Notes: generated from the letters alone by a model not told the origin. A stretch of DNA of 64,000 nt from Harmothoe impar (GCA_947462335.1 OX381715.1:42315472-42379471); one strand, 5' to 3'; shown: positions 33,893 to 45,356, numbered from the stretch's first letter. Numbers and translations are program-made.

Positions 33893-34347
33893 ATAGCATT
33901 GATAGCAAAGGGTTTGCTGAAGTTTTCTAGTTTTAATTGTGTTATATTGATATATTTCCTGCATGGGGAATATTAGAACCAAACCTCTAGTGCAGGTTAT
34001 ACAATATCCTCAGGTCTAGGGGTGGGTAATACAAGGGTTTTTGAAGGTATAATACAGTACAAAAATCATAATTTTCAAGCCCCAGGTAGAGGTTATAGGA
34101 TTCTCTCAAAGTCAGGGTGGGGGTTATATATGAGATACAGGTATACACAGAAATTTATGGTAGCCTAATAAGTTCAGGTGACCAGGGCAATGCTAACTGT
34201 TAGCTTAGCCTTTTCAGCACAACGCTAAGATAGGATAGAAACTTTGGGCACATGTTTTTTGGTAATGGTTGTACAAAAATTAGTAAAACCAACTAACTTT
34301 GGACTAACATTTGAGATTCATTATTTTCAGTGTTAAGGGCATGATAT
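33893..34347. other. Intron 2 sequence with worn GTATAAGCCGCACC-type MITE
   Basis: GTTATACAATATCCTC and GGGTTATATATGAGATACAG segments around 33990-34160 resemble that family. No ORF. Confidence 0.4.
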
Positions 34348-34930
34348 TGTGGCTGGGAAAATCCCTTCCACATCAATGTGGGGCGTAAAGATGAGAGATG
34401 AGACGTCAGATATGGTACTTGATATCTTTTATTGATAATGATATTAATAGCAGAGTACCAGTCACCAGGGCTCAGTATCGTAGATAGTAGGTGGTAATTA
34501 CTGATTTCCCTCCAGCTGACCGGGGCTTAAGTACAGGTGCCCAGCAGGTGGAGGGGGAGCCCACATGACCGGAAATACATGTAACAGTGGTTTTCATTGT
34601 ATAATAGTAGATTGACATTTGATTGGTTAATTATATATTCATAACTTTAATAAGGCGATGCACCGGACTGGAGATGGGGAAGCCTACCGGCCGGTGCATT
34701 ATTGGTTATCGATTATGTAATAGGTAAATGTGTACACCTAGGGGGCTTAGTTGCCCGCCTTCTAGTAGCACCTAGGCGTCTGAAGTGGGCTGGGGTGCTA
34801 TACTGGATGGTGGTGTATGGATTAGGTCATTGTTTGTATGTTGACTGTTAATCCTCGGGTTAGCATATTGTTCATTGTTAGTGGTTGTATGTCCGGTCGG
34901 TGCCTCTGCATCTGGGGGTCGACCGTTACA
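34348..34930 (-). mobile_element. Probable solo LTR, minus orientation
   Basis: On the minus strand it begins TGTAACGGTCGACC and ends CCAGCCACA, giving TG..CA ends. A polyadenylation signal (CAATAAAAGATATC) lies about 90 bases before the end. No 5-base target duplication is evident, so the edges are provisional. TGTAACGG starts are common in Gypsy-type LTRs. Confidence 0.45.
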
Positions 34931-35385
34931 TTTGTATAGGTAGATGATGGTCAGCTTGTGACATATGGATTAATTATGCATGGGGGGATTAATTGGCTTG
35001 GCTAAATGAGAAACATGTGTAACTGACATCTGGGTGTACTTTGATAGACATATGGATCCGAAATATGTATAAAGTATTGTATCTATTAGAAATGATGATA
35101 CGTATGAATATTGATAATCATAAATCATAATTATGACATCATATGACTTAACATTATGTAATACCTTGATCAAAGGTGAAAATAAGGGGTTTTGTGGCGT
35201 GACAATATCTCAATGCTTATATTCATTAGTCATCAGGATGAACCAATACAACACTTGGTGATATGGGAGACTATCAACCCTACAATGACGAATGGAGGCA
35301 ATAGTATTTTAGAGTTACTGCTGCATTCATACATCATTCTAACAAATCTCCGTTGATAAATGGAATAGCATCAAATCATTATAGG
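34931..35385. other. Intron 2 sequence, nothing recognised
   Basis: AT-rich, with short ORFs only. Confidence 0.5.
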
Positions 35386-35389
35386 GGTG

Positions 35390-35534
35390 ACTCCACCAAC
35401 GTCCGTCCATCCGTCTGTCCACTCAATCCGTCCAAAACATTGACAGACAGACGTTGGTGGAAGCGAGAAATGGCCAATCCGTAAATGGATGGCGTGAACG
35501 GATGGATGGACAGACGGACGTTCATGGAGGTGGC
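35390..35534. mobile_element. Small palindromic element (about 145 bp)
   Basis: CCACCAACGTCCGTCCATCC at the left is mirrored near the right by GGATGGACAGACGGACG with GGAGGTGG. Inner arms AATCCGTCC/GGCCAATCCG also pair in part. No coding capacity. Confidence 0.55.
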
Positions 35535-35614
35535 CCTTACGCTGTCCTTGAGGTATTGATGAATATATTTATTGGGAAATATCATCATCAACAACACCAC
35601 AATCGTGATTGCAG

Positions 35615-35765
35615 GTTATATACCGTACTAAGATGGTACCGCTCCGTAAGACGGGTGGGTGGGACAAGTGTATGGGCCCGTTCAGCCACTACCAGGCCCG
35701 GCAGTACGGCCTCGACGTCTGGGAATGTGACCACAACTGCTACACACGAACAGACAGGAATGGAA
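35615..35765 (+). CDS. Three-finger (Ly6/quiver-like) protein, exon 3
   Basis: The exon reads VIYRTKMVPLRKTGGWDKC and then a loop rich in aromatic residues, ending ECDHNCYTRTDRNG. Its three Cys (one, then C-x3-C) fit the middle of a Ly6 fold. The acceptor is GATTGCAG (modest pyrimidine tract). The donor GGAA/GTAAGC in phase 1 is strong and joins exon 4 without a frame change. Confidence 0.7.
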
Positions 35766-35809
35766 GTAAGCTATGTTTTTTTTTTCTTTTTTTTTCTTTT
35801 TGATCATCT

Positions 35810-36010
35810 TAAATTCTCGCATATAATCCTAACTTGCGTATTAACTGCACCTAGAGTTTATGGAAATCATATAGGCCTCACAGAGGGTCTGCTTAAGGCC
35901 ACTTCTGTACTGTGCCATACTAACTCCTGCATTAGCTGCACCTAGACTTTCAGCAAATCCTATAAGCCTCACTGTGGTTCTGAATCTCGTACAAGCCATG
36001 GCTTCTATGT
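35810..36010. mobile_element. Worn MITE of the GTATAAGCCGCACC family in intron 3
   Basis: TCTCGCATATAATCCTAACTT and AATCCTATAAGCCTCACTG mark two arms. It is diverged from the better copies at 57791 and 63801. Confidence 0.5.
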
Positions 36011-36214
36011 AAGAGTTTAAAGTTATCTTATTCATGATATTCGATAAATGAATTTAGGATACACTTAGCAATGTCCATTATTATAAAATAATTATACATT
36101 AATTAAATATATGTTTTATAAATGTAAGTAAGCCAAGGTAATACTTTTCTGTAAGATAAATAGTATCCACATGTGTAGATATCTCTATTTGTGTACTGCC
36201 CTCTCTTTGCCCAG

Positions 36215-36363
36215 ACGTGTTCCGGGGCTGCTACAAGGGGGAGTACGGAGTGGACCCCAGTAAGGTCGGCTGTTCTCAACAAGCGGGACAACTCTACTGC
36301 TTCTGTGAGGGAAACAAGTGTAACCATGGTGCTGCACCGTCCTATGGTAACCAGGGACATTAG
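36215..36363 (+). CDS. Three-finger (Ly6/quiver-like) protein, exon 4 (C-terminus)
   Basis: The acceptor CTCTTTGCCCAG is strong. Joined in phase 1 the exon reads N-VFRGCYKGEYGVDPSK, then VGC, YCFC and NKCN, the closing Cys pattern of a Ly6/three-finger domain (RGC..C..C-x-C..CN). Twelve residues (HGAAPSYGNQGH) and TAG follow. No hydrophobic GPI tail is present, unlike most quiver/sleepless proteins. The last coding bases are repeated many times in the downstream minisatellite, so the present stop may have been created by that repeat expansion. Confidence 0.7.
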
Positions 36364-36700
36364 TAACAAGTGTAACCAGGGTGACAAGTGTAACCATGGT
36401 GCTGCACCGTCCTATGGTAACCAGGGACATTAGCAACACGTGTAACCATGGTGACAAGTGTAACCATGGTGACAAGTGTAACCATGGTAACAAATGTACT
36501 CATGGTGCTGCACCGTGCTACAGCAATGTAGGACATTACTAACATGTTTAACCGTGGGAACGAGTGTGACCATGGGAACAATCACAACTATGATAACAAT
36601 TGCAACCACGATGCTGGACTTTCCTACAGCAACGTGGGACATTAATAACAAGTGTAACCATGGTAACAAACATAACCACGGAAACACTACAACTTATGAC
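36318..36700. repeat. Minisatellite derived from the exon 4 coding end
   Basis: AACAAGTGTAACCATGGTGC plus TGCACCGTCCTATGGTAACC is coding in exon 4 and recurs after the stop at about 36390, then as shorter ACAAGTGTAACCATGGTG units to about 36700. The repeat therefore starts within the coding exon. Confidence 0.85.
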
Positions 36701-39700
36701 TATGTGAGAAATTAGATTCTTGTAGTCGATTTCTGTGGTTGCCAATTCTTTAAAGATTAATGGTCAACAGAACATTCAAAAGACAATGTTCTTGACTGCA
36801 AGGGTGTAATATATCATGGACTTTTGCGAACCTCTGAATGAATGATGCTTCACTTAGATATATGAACAATTGCAAAAATATATCGGATGGTGATGCCATC
36901 ACGGGATAATCTATATTTGTCTGACATTTCAATGAATTCACCATTCATTGCAAAAACTCCAACCTTCGGTTTTTGACAATTGGCGCACCATACAGCCCCG
37001 GGCGTACAGCACCATACTATACTACCTTGCATTCGTCTTAACTCACAATTAATTGTTTGGAACACATTACGTTCCCAAACTATAGCGATAAGTTTGGTTT
37101 CTCTGTATGCGCAGCCATGTTAGTTCTGAGCTCAGAATCTCTCGTGAGATCAAGGCAGTGACCAGACACCCGTCACACACCATAGCTTGCCAGGAACTAG
37201 CTACATTGTGAGAGCATAATATGAGCCAGGTTCGCGCGCCAATCCCGGGAGTGCCCTAGTCATCTGAAGCTTATTCTGAAGTCGTTCATGTGTAGGTCTA
37301 GTCTGGTCTAGTGTCCATATGGAAGGCCAGTGGACCATACATTTGCCAATTGCTAATTGCCAATTGCCAACGTATTGGTCAATAGAAATATATGGGTAAA
37401 CAGAATGAAGATAAATATATATATGTATGGCTATTATATTTACATATATTATCATATATCTATATACATCATACATATGTTTATATTTTGGGCATGCATA
37501 TCCAACTAATGGCAATTGGTAAAGATGTGGAGCACTGGCCTTCCCTAGTTTGAGTTTTGGGCATGCCTGCATATTGATATAACCCGACCTTTAACCCCCT
37601 TGACCGATCTGGAATGGACTGAAGCTAGACTATAGTTCACGCGCGAACCTGGCCCAAGGTTGCCGGTGTCAGTGAAAACACAGTGGTTGACACTGACATT
37701 GTATCCCTACATGTATAAGGGTACGTGGTTGAGGTCTCAGACAGGGAATTACTCCCCCACTATACTTTAATATAGCATGACATGCAATAAATTGTATTAT
37801 AGGGAGGTATTGAAGGAAACTACAATGAAGCTTCATGCATAATCTATTAAAGTATTAGGAGACTTTGTTCACGAAAATCTGAAATGCCACTCCCAAATGT
37901 CTACAAACCTCCATGACAGGCCAGTTCTGCAGTGAATAAATTCATTTCAGACCCAACTCAGATAGACCCCAAATCAAAGGCCTTTACCTCCAAGAACCAT
38001 GTTTTATTGCATGTCATATGATTTAGAATTTATATAGGGGCACCTGTGATTTTTAACAGAATTTTAGAAAATCCCCTAACTATTTTGACCACCCAGAACT
38101 CATCTGGTATTCTGTGCGCAGTTTGTCTTTCAGTAACGATGCACCGACTGACCTCGGGGAATTCCCTTTGAGACCTGCACTCTAAGACTAAGTTCCCGTT
38201 TTGCACCCTTGACGTCACGGTGCCTCCACCTGGTGGTGCCTGAGGGAGGCTCCAGGTGGGTAGTTCGACATTCACCCACTAGGGGGCCTCTCTCATAGGG
38301 GGCGTGGCAGCAGACAGGAGGCTGCATGACACTAATCATTTTCCCATTATAGGCCTGTATAGCATGTATGCAAAAATGATAAGAGCCACTATTTTTCTGT
38401 ACATGCCTTTTTGTGTAGCCACATCTGTTTTCACTAGTTCTGCAGTAGCAGATTGGTGAGATTTCTATCTTAATGAAAGGTCATTTTTTGACAACAGGGA
38501 TGTGGGGGGTTTTCACGCGGAGTGCGCAACATGTTTTACAGCCCCCTATTTGAGGAGTCAGAATCATTTACTGCTCCCCCTTAGGGTCGAAAATCAGCGC
38601 GTGCAGGCCCATAGTAAGGTGCTGGCTTTTAGGCTCAAAATAGGTAAGAAAAGAATTGACCCCCCCCCCTCGAGGAGTCGAACTTTTTTATACCTCCCCC
38701 ATGCCAAAATTCCCCCCCCCCCCCACCTTTATTTTAAAAAAAAGGTCACTCTTCGCCCTAGTAGACCAACATAACATTGAATCCTATCTTCAATAGTACT
38801 GGGATCAAGTAGCATACACTCTAAGGAATAATTTGATGCCTTGTTTACATACCCATTGACAAATTTAGACCAGTCATGTTTGGACAACACCGTACCGTGC
38901 GGGACTGCTGCCAGGCAGACAGCGGCAGGTGCTTGTGACAAGGTGTGTGACACAGTCTGGTAATTAGGATGCTTTGATATGATTTGTAAGATAATTCACC
39001 CCCATGACTACAGAATGATGCCCATGGGCCATGCACAGGCGAATATCTGGCCACTTCTGTCATTAGGACACTTCTATCACCAATCTGTGACGGCCCCTTG
39101 TTAATTGTGTTGGGTAGGCTATACACAATTTATGCAGCAGCCGTATGTTATGTTGTAGTTAAACCACAGCTGCACCTCTGTATGTTTTATATTGGCGACA
39201 GTCTAGGCTGACCACGAGTCACAGATCAGCCTACTCAGCAATGACTAAGCCAAAATCCTTAGTACAGGGCGCTAACTTATGCCACACCAGTGGTGAGTGT
39301 TTGCTCACCTTTTGTATGTCATATACAGTCGGGCCAGTTCTTTTGTTCTGGTGTGGTATAAGGCAAAAAGTAATGGAGCTAGCACTGAGCTAGCAGTTTT
39401 ACACAAGTTAGTTTACTTGCCTTTATTTATCGCATATGTATAACCACAATATAAAGGACGACCATGTATCTTCATGAGAATATGGCATTTAATTGTATTT
39501 GCTCCCTTGATGATTACCTCTTTTTTCTAATAAAAGCAGTATATAACATTGTTGATTTACCTTACTCTTTTATCTATTATCCGACATGTCAAAAATCTAT
39601 GTTCAGAGAAGACACTCCAAAAAACCGCCCATTGCCATTCCCGTAATGTGTATGAAAGAATATGCTGCATCAAATCTTTGATTTAAAACATTTAGATTTA

Positions 39701-39739
39701 TTATTCAACCATTTTATTTCTGCATATAGTATATATATA
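36701..39739. other. Intergenic stretch, no gene supported
   Basis: Contains an AT-rich microsatellite-like stretch (37400-37470), poly-C runs (38660-38730) and short ORFs only. No domain, splice pattern or clear element end is seen. Confidence 0.55.
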
Positions 39740-40164
39740 TGTTGAGGTGAGGCTTATGACGATCCTCTCGATCATGAAGGCGCCAAAATAGCGCCAGTGG
39801 CGCCCCCTATGTTTATCAGAAGGAACTAACATTGTTTAGTCTCAGCAGGTGTTGTATTTTACTGTTCACAATAAAGGGAAGCCTTTGCCGACTTCTGGTG
39901 TAAGGCACGAGGCTCGTGAAGAAAGTCAAGAAGAAAAGTGTTGTCCCTTTTTGAAGTTAATCCTCCATATAAACAAAAAATGGCTTCCAGCTCTACAACA
40001 TATACATATGGCCGAGAATGGAGACGCTGGGCAGTATATATGTTGGGACCGACTCTGTAATCATCAGATAGATATTGGACTTCATGAATAAAGGATCACT
40101 TGGTAAAACTTTACGGACGGCTGCCGTGTGTTCTATCAGCATATGCTTCTACCTGTTTATTACA
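39740..40164 (+). mobile_element. Possible 5' LTR remnant
   Basis: It starts TGTTGAGG after an AT repeat and ends TTTATTACA, directly followed by TTGGTTACAAGCGAC, which could be a primer-binding site. A TATA-like site (AGTATATATG, about 40035) and AATAAA (40089) are in the order expected. About 130 bases at its 3' end recur at 44600-44726. Confidence 0.4.
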
Positions 40165-42880
40165 TTGGTTACAAGCGACAAACTATCAAAGGATTAACGG
40201 AGTCATGAACACAGTAGAAGCAGAGGCAGCAGGGGCGTGCAGATTATGACGGTGGAGAGAAGCTCATGACGACGATGCTGTTTGTAGAAAAGGATGGTAT
40301 TGGATGATCATCACGATGATGATTCAATATGGTATAGCAACCAAAGCTGGTGGTCATCGGACGATCCTGGGGGCCCTGGGTGGGGGGGTCCCAGTGTCAC
40401 ATGTCGATTTTAAGAAATGCCCATGTCACCATATCGAATTTAGGGGTCTAGAGCCATATCCTGGCATTTTGGTGACAACAACGAAAGGTGGTGGACAATC
40501 CTGGCGGGCTATGGAGGATGACCGTGGGTCAGGGATACCACAGGAAGGTGTCAGACGAAGTTGGCGATTCTGGCAGCCGTCGGACAATGCTGTGAGTTCG
40601 GGGACCAAGCAGGGGGATCTCGGACCATACTGGCGGACGTCGGACAAAGCTGTGAGGTTGGGGAGTATATGGGAAGATCTAGGCCGAGGCGGGTGGCCAT
40701 TGGACGATCCAGGCAGTTCACGGATGTCAAAGGAGGATGCTGTTTAAGTCGGCGATGATACAGGGGTGAATCGGACGAAGCAGGCAGGCTACAAACGGCT
40801 CTGGCAAGTTGGAGAGGGCGCAGGGATGCATCTGACAAAGAAGATATGCTGCAGACAATGCAGGTCGATCAGGGTCTACACAGGCAAGCGTAGGACAAAG
40901 CAGGCAGGCTGTGGACGATGCTAGCAGGTAAATGCAGAGTGGTCGGAGCTGACACAGGAGGATCTAGGATGGGACTGGCGGCAGGAGGGTGTAGAACGAT
41001 GGAGGCAGACTGCAGATGGACATGATGGGCTGGGTGCAGCACACTGTGGGGTACTCTCGTTCCCAAATCCTTCCGAAGGAAGGCTCTGGGGACAGCATAA
41101 TGACCTTGAACTTGGAAATTTGCTGGTTCTGGGCAACCCTTGCTGGTAGGCTTGAACCAGAGAACAGGAACAGGAAATGGAACCAGAATGTATGATGGTA
41201 GTTTTAGGTAGATTTACCATCAGCCTTTCTGGTTCCATTTCCTGTTCCTGTTCGCTGGTTCCAAGCTACCAGCAGGGGTTGCCCAGAACCAACAAAATCC
41301 CTACATTTGGCAGTTACCAGAGCCTTCCTTCGGAAGGATTTGGGAACGAGAGTAACTGTGGGGCATCACTGGTGGACGTCTGGTGGTGCTGACGGGTCGG
41401 GGATCACACCGGCAGCTGTCTGACCATTCTGGCCGCCGTGGGAGAATGCGGCCAGGTCGAGAACGGTGAGGGTGGCCGCCGGACGTTTTTGGCAGAAGTT
41501 GGACGATGCTGACAGGTCAGAGGCAACACAGGGAGTTGTGGGATCCGAACACCTCGTACAATCCTGGCAGACTTGGGGAGATACAGACTGGCGTGGGACG
41601 ACGCTGGCAGAGATGATCTAGGACGAGGCTGGCAGCCGTCAGACAATGCAGCAGTCAGGGCACACACAGGAGGGTATAGGATGAGGCTGGTGGGCTTTGG
41701 ACGATCCAGGCAAGTCTGGGATGCTACAGGAGGGTGTTGGACGATTCTGGTGACTGTCGGACGATGCTGTGTTGGCAGAGGCACAGGAGGGTGTCGGGCG
41801 ATGCTGGCAACCTTCGGACGATGTGTCGGAGGCTGTGAGGTCAGGGGCTACACAGGAGGATCTCGGATTATGCTGGCGGCCGTTAGATTGGGACGTGGTG
41901 GAGATGCACAGAGAGGGTTCGGAGATGCACCGGGACATGGTGGAGATGCACCGAGACAGGGGTGGAGATGCAACAAGAGGGGTCCGAGATGCACCAGGAT
42001 GTGGTGGAGATACACCATGAGGGGTTGGAGATGCACCAGGACGGGATAGAGATGCACCCTGACATGGTGGAGATCCACAGAGAGGGTTCGGAGATGCACC
42101 GGGACATGGTGGAGATGCACCGAGAGTGGTTACAGATGCACTGGGATGTGGTGAAGATGCACCAGGAGGAATCAGAATGTCTTGTGGGACCAGGGTGCTG
42201 GGTGGTGAGACAAAAACCATGGGGATCACTGGTGGATGGTCCAGGGCGGCAGGCGGTGGGAAGAAAACTAACGGGGTCACTGGTGGATGGACCAGGGCGC
42301 CAGGCGGCGGGAGGAAAACCATGGGGATCACTGGTGGATGGACCAGGGCGCCGGGCGGCAAGGGGACCAGACGGCGGCCACACTGAGTCAGGCAAACACA
42401 ACACTAGGACAGACGAACCGGAGGCTGCACCCGATGACTGCCATGCCGAGTTGGGTGGTGATGGAACTAGGACGGACGAACCGGGAGCTGCTGTCGATAG
42501 CTGCAACATGGATTCAGGCAGAGATGGTTGGATGAACTGGAGGCTGCACCAGATGGCTGCCACATGGATTTGGGTGGACACAGCACGGACGGACGGACCG
42601 AAAGCTGCACCTGATGGCTGCCACGCCGAGCCGGGCAATGTCAAAAAACCAGAGGCCATACCCAACAAGTACCCTACCAAGCCGGGCGGTTTCAGCCCAT
42701 GGCATTTAGCTTTAACATGTCTTGTAGATGAACCAGGGAGTAGTGGACTCAGCCCTCCCTTGGTGCCATGTAATAAGATAAAAGTAAAAAGTAAGCAACA
42801 AATAGTTGCTTGTTGTATCAGAGTGTGCTTAGAAATAGGGTGTGGAGAGTGGCCGAGAATGCACGTCAGACGAGAATGGG
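40165..42880. repeat. GC-rich degenerate tandem repeats, possible element interior
   Basis: 40340-41900 holds poorly kept units of the type CGGACGATGCTGGCAGGCCG with ACAGGAGGGT. 41890-42170 holds 24-36 base units (GGAGATGCACCGGGACATGG). 42215-42620 holds units of about 60-70 bases. Long ORFs on both strands here (365 codons plus, 371 codons minus) follow repeat periods divisible by three, and I do not accept them as genes. Confidence 0.6.
41046..41355. mobile_element. Palindromic MITE inside the repeat region
   Basis: ACTCTCGTTCCCAAATCCTT and its continuation CCGAAGGAAGGCTCTGG are mirrored at 41318-41353. The inner parts also pair (AACCAG..CAGGAACAGGAAATGGAACC with GGTTCCATTTCCTGTTCCTG), so nearly the whole 310 bases fold into one hairpin. 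No ORF. Confidence 0.85.
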
Positions 42881-42884
42881 CACA

Positions 42885-42920
42885 TTCTCGGCCGAGAATG
42901 GAGACGCTGGGGAGTATATG
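42885..42920. repeat. Fragment of the 39740-type LTR
   Basis: GCCGAGAATGGAGACGCTGG recurs here and at 40012, followed by AGTATAT in both. Confidence 0.6.
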
Positions 42921-43108
42921 GGTCAAGCCGCTGACTTGTGTAGGTTTCATTTGGGGGGGGGGGGGACAAATCACAAAACATAGAATATGCTTAAACAAGT
43001 TTATTATATTGAAAGGTATATGTCTTGGCTTCTCAGAACAGTTTTCTATACATCTCTAACCCTAGCGGTTCAGTTTTTATCGCGTCACGAAGTCGATCGT
43101 CCGTGTTA

Positions 43109-44012
43109 CGTGAAACTCCGCCACGAAAATGATGTGAATATGTGATAACTACCCTTAAGGTGGGTCAATGCCTTGATGTAAAAGTAGCTAGATTTTTGTC
43201 AGGTTTTCACCATAAGACCATAATAGCATACACTTTCCAAAGAAACTGAGAAAATAGGGGGGTCCCGGGCTATTTTCTGAGATATTTAAGCCCTAAGTTA
43301 ATGTCTCATGTGATGGATTATACAGTGTTTTGCCACATATCTACATGAAATTGTATTGAAAAGTAGCTAAATTTCTAAATAACTCTCTCAGAGTATAGGC
43401 TTTGATGTTTTCTATCTAGAGAATATATTTTTAACACATGGTCCCGCACATATTTCGAAGGTTTAGGCCCATTGAAAAAAAAAAGTTGAAAAGAAATAGA
43501 AAGGTTGGTGGTTCTCGCCCCGGTCAGGGAAAATCCATATCCTATTTTATGACCATTTGATGTTACTCAGGCCAATTTGAAACAAGGGTGCCCTGGTGTT
43601 CTATGGTCAAACTAGAGAATGTACCTGCGCAGAAGACGGCGCAGTGGACGAAAAAGGCATCATATTGACCCACCTTAAATACATCACAGGCACTCCTTCG
43701 TTTACAATCTGCTATTACATGTATCTATCAGTATGCCAAATATAATTGTCCTGAGTGAAAAACTTTCTGAGTTATAGCACGTTGAACTTTAGCTTTTTTT
43801 GGAAAATAATCAAATTTGTGTCACAAAGTCTTAACTTTAACCTAGTTTGCCCAAAATGGGTCCTTAAGTCTTGCAAATCACTCTACAATGTCTTCAATAT
43901 GTGTACTTTAATAAAACTGTATCACCAAGTACTTTGGCAAGACCTACTTGTTACAGTTATAGCCTAATGTAAGACTAAAAATAGTCAGCTTTCGTGGCGG
44001 AGTTTCACGTTT
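43109..44012. mobile_element. Non-autonomous DNA element with 21-bp inverted ends
   Basis: ACGTGAAACTCCGCCACGAAA at 43109 is matched exactly, inverted, at 43992-44012. There is no transposase ORF between them. A second inverted pair is nested inside at 43155-43678. Confidence 0.75.
43155..43678. mobile_element. Nested element with 15-bp inverted ends
   Basis: TTAAGGTGGGTCAAT at the left and ATTGACCCACCTTAA at the right are perfect inverted repeats. The outer bases read TTAA at both ends. No ORF is supported. It sits wholly inside the 43109-44012 element. Confidence 0.7.
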
Positions 44013-44026
44013 CGCAGAAATACACA

Positions 44027-44252
44027 TACCGTAAATTCCCGCGTATAACCCGCATCTCGCGTATAACCCGCACCCCCAGCTTAGGAAAATCCCATAACCC
44101 GTTTCTGGGTTTGAAAACTTCTATTTTAGTACTGTTCTATGATAATAAAAACCCTCGTACAACCCGCACCCTATATAGGCATGTTTGGTATCAAATGAAA
44201 TCTGAGGTTGATTCGCGTACAACCCGCGGGTAGTACGCGGGAATTTACGGTA
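44027..44252. mobile_element. MITE with TACCGTAAATTCCCGCGTA inverted ends
   Basis: The 19-base ends are exact inverted repeats (right end TACGCGGGAATTTACGGTA). Inner motifs are CGCGTATAACCCGCACC and CGCGTACAACCCGC. Related, more worn copies are at 57791, 62812, 63801, 18845 and 35810. Confidence 0.85.
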
Positions 44253-44599
44253 GGTAAAGCTATAAGGCTCTCAAAGCCTTCAAACTACTCAGATCCTTTT
44301 GAAACTTACTGTACATGCAGATAACACCTGTGGCAGTTATGATAAGTGTATATTATGAGACATCTCACCCTTTTAGGGTATTCACTTTGTCTTTCAAAAG
44401 TTTCAACCACCGATAAAAAAATATTCCTGAGATAACGCGAGCGAGTACCAAAATATTTACATCATTAGATCACTCTAATACCCTCAATGCATAAGGCACA
44501 CATGTTTTCTACATGGGTAATACAGCTTGACATGATCTGATAACTTTAACAGTTGACTAGTAGCCCCTCGCTGACACACTACCGAGACCACTTATATAT

Positions 44600-44726
44600 A
44601 AGTTGGGACCGACTCTGTAATCATCAGATAGATATTTGACTTCATGAATAAAGGATCACTTGGTAACACTTTACGAATGGCTGTTGTGTGTTCTATCAGC
44701 ATATATGCTTCTACCTGTTTATTACA
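44600..44726 (+). mobile_element. Possible 3' LTR end matching 39740-40164
   Basis: GTTGGGACCGACTCTGTAAT through TTTATTACA repeats the last 130 bases of 39740-40164 with a few changes and includes the same AATAAA. AT repeats follow, as they precede 39740, so the two could bound one insertion. Confidence 0.45.
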
Positions 44727-44842
44727 ATATATATATATATGTAGCGGGCACGAATCGCTCGGGGCAGCCCGAGTGTGCGTGGAGAGCGCATTGCCCGCCT
44801 GTGGTAGCTGAAGTACCGTAGCAGAGCAGTGGAGAAGCAGCT

Positions 44843-44913
44843 GGCCCTGTGGTGCAGCGGTAGCATTCTCAACTCTAGAGCGGAGGGACCGGGGTTCGAC
44901 TCCCCGTGGGGCT
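44843..44913 (+). repeat. tRNA-like sequence, probably a tRNA-derived SINE head
   Basis: TGGTGCAGCGGTAG fits an A box and GGTTCGACTCC a B box. The T arm pairs perfectly (CGGGG/CCCCG with a 7-base loop) and the acceptor arm pairs with wobbles. The anticodon arm is mismatched and the base before the anticodon is not T, so I do not call a working tRNA. The SINE body may run from 44743 to 44940. Confidence 0.6.
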
Positions 44914-44942
44914 TGACGTTTTCCGCTGCCTGTTACATATAT

Positions 44943-45036
44943 ATAACCCCACGCTACCGTCTTACTAATAATAATAATATGAAGGATAACAACATAGGAG
45001 ATGTATGTTTGTGACAATTGGTGCTAATAAACACCC
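44943..45036. repeat. Split direct repeat B, outer copy
   Basis: 94 bases, ATAACCCCACGCTACCGTCT to TAATAAACACCC, identical to 45263-45356. Confidence 0.95.
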
Positions 45037-45057
45037 TTATTTATTCTAAATAGCCAA

Positions 45058-45262
45058 AGAAAAAAATGGCTGTACCTGGTCCCAGTGTTTGAAAAGGTAA
45101 CTGGGTCACAGGGGTGGATTGTGGGAGGTGCCATCCCGGTGACCCCTAGGTGGGAAACAAGGAACCAACTGCAGCGTCTGAGTAGCAGACCACTGCAGGA
45201 GTATAGTAGTAGACATACACTGATAGTTATACAGTTATGATAACAACCTAATTATAACCCCC
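45058..45262. repeat. Split direct repeat A, inner copy
   Basis: About 205 bases, AAAAAAATGGCTGTACCTGG to AATTATAACCCCC. Matches 50104-50311 with only a few substitutions. Confidence 0.95.
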
Positions 45263-45356
45263 ATAACCCCACGCTACCGTCTTACTAATAATAATAATAT
45301 GAAGGATAACAACATAGGAGATGTATGTTTGTGACAATTGGTGCTAATAAACACCC
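45263..45356. repeat. Split direct repeat B, inner copy
   Basis: Identical to 44943-45036. Lies directly after the recombinase reading frame in the element's own orientation. Confidence 0.95.

Noticed and set aside
41883..43059. 365-codon plus-strand and 371-codon minus-strand ORFs
   Set aside because: They overlap on opposite strands in degenerate repeats with periods divisible by three. No domain is recognised, and the plus ORF runs through a poly-G tract and a MITE-rich tail.
44843..44913. Functional tRNA gene
   Set aside because: The boxes and T arm fit, but the anticodon arm is mismatched and the base before the anticodon is not T. A SINE head is more likely.
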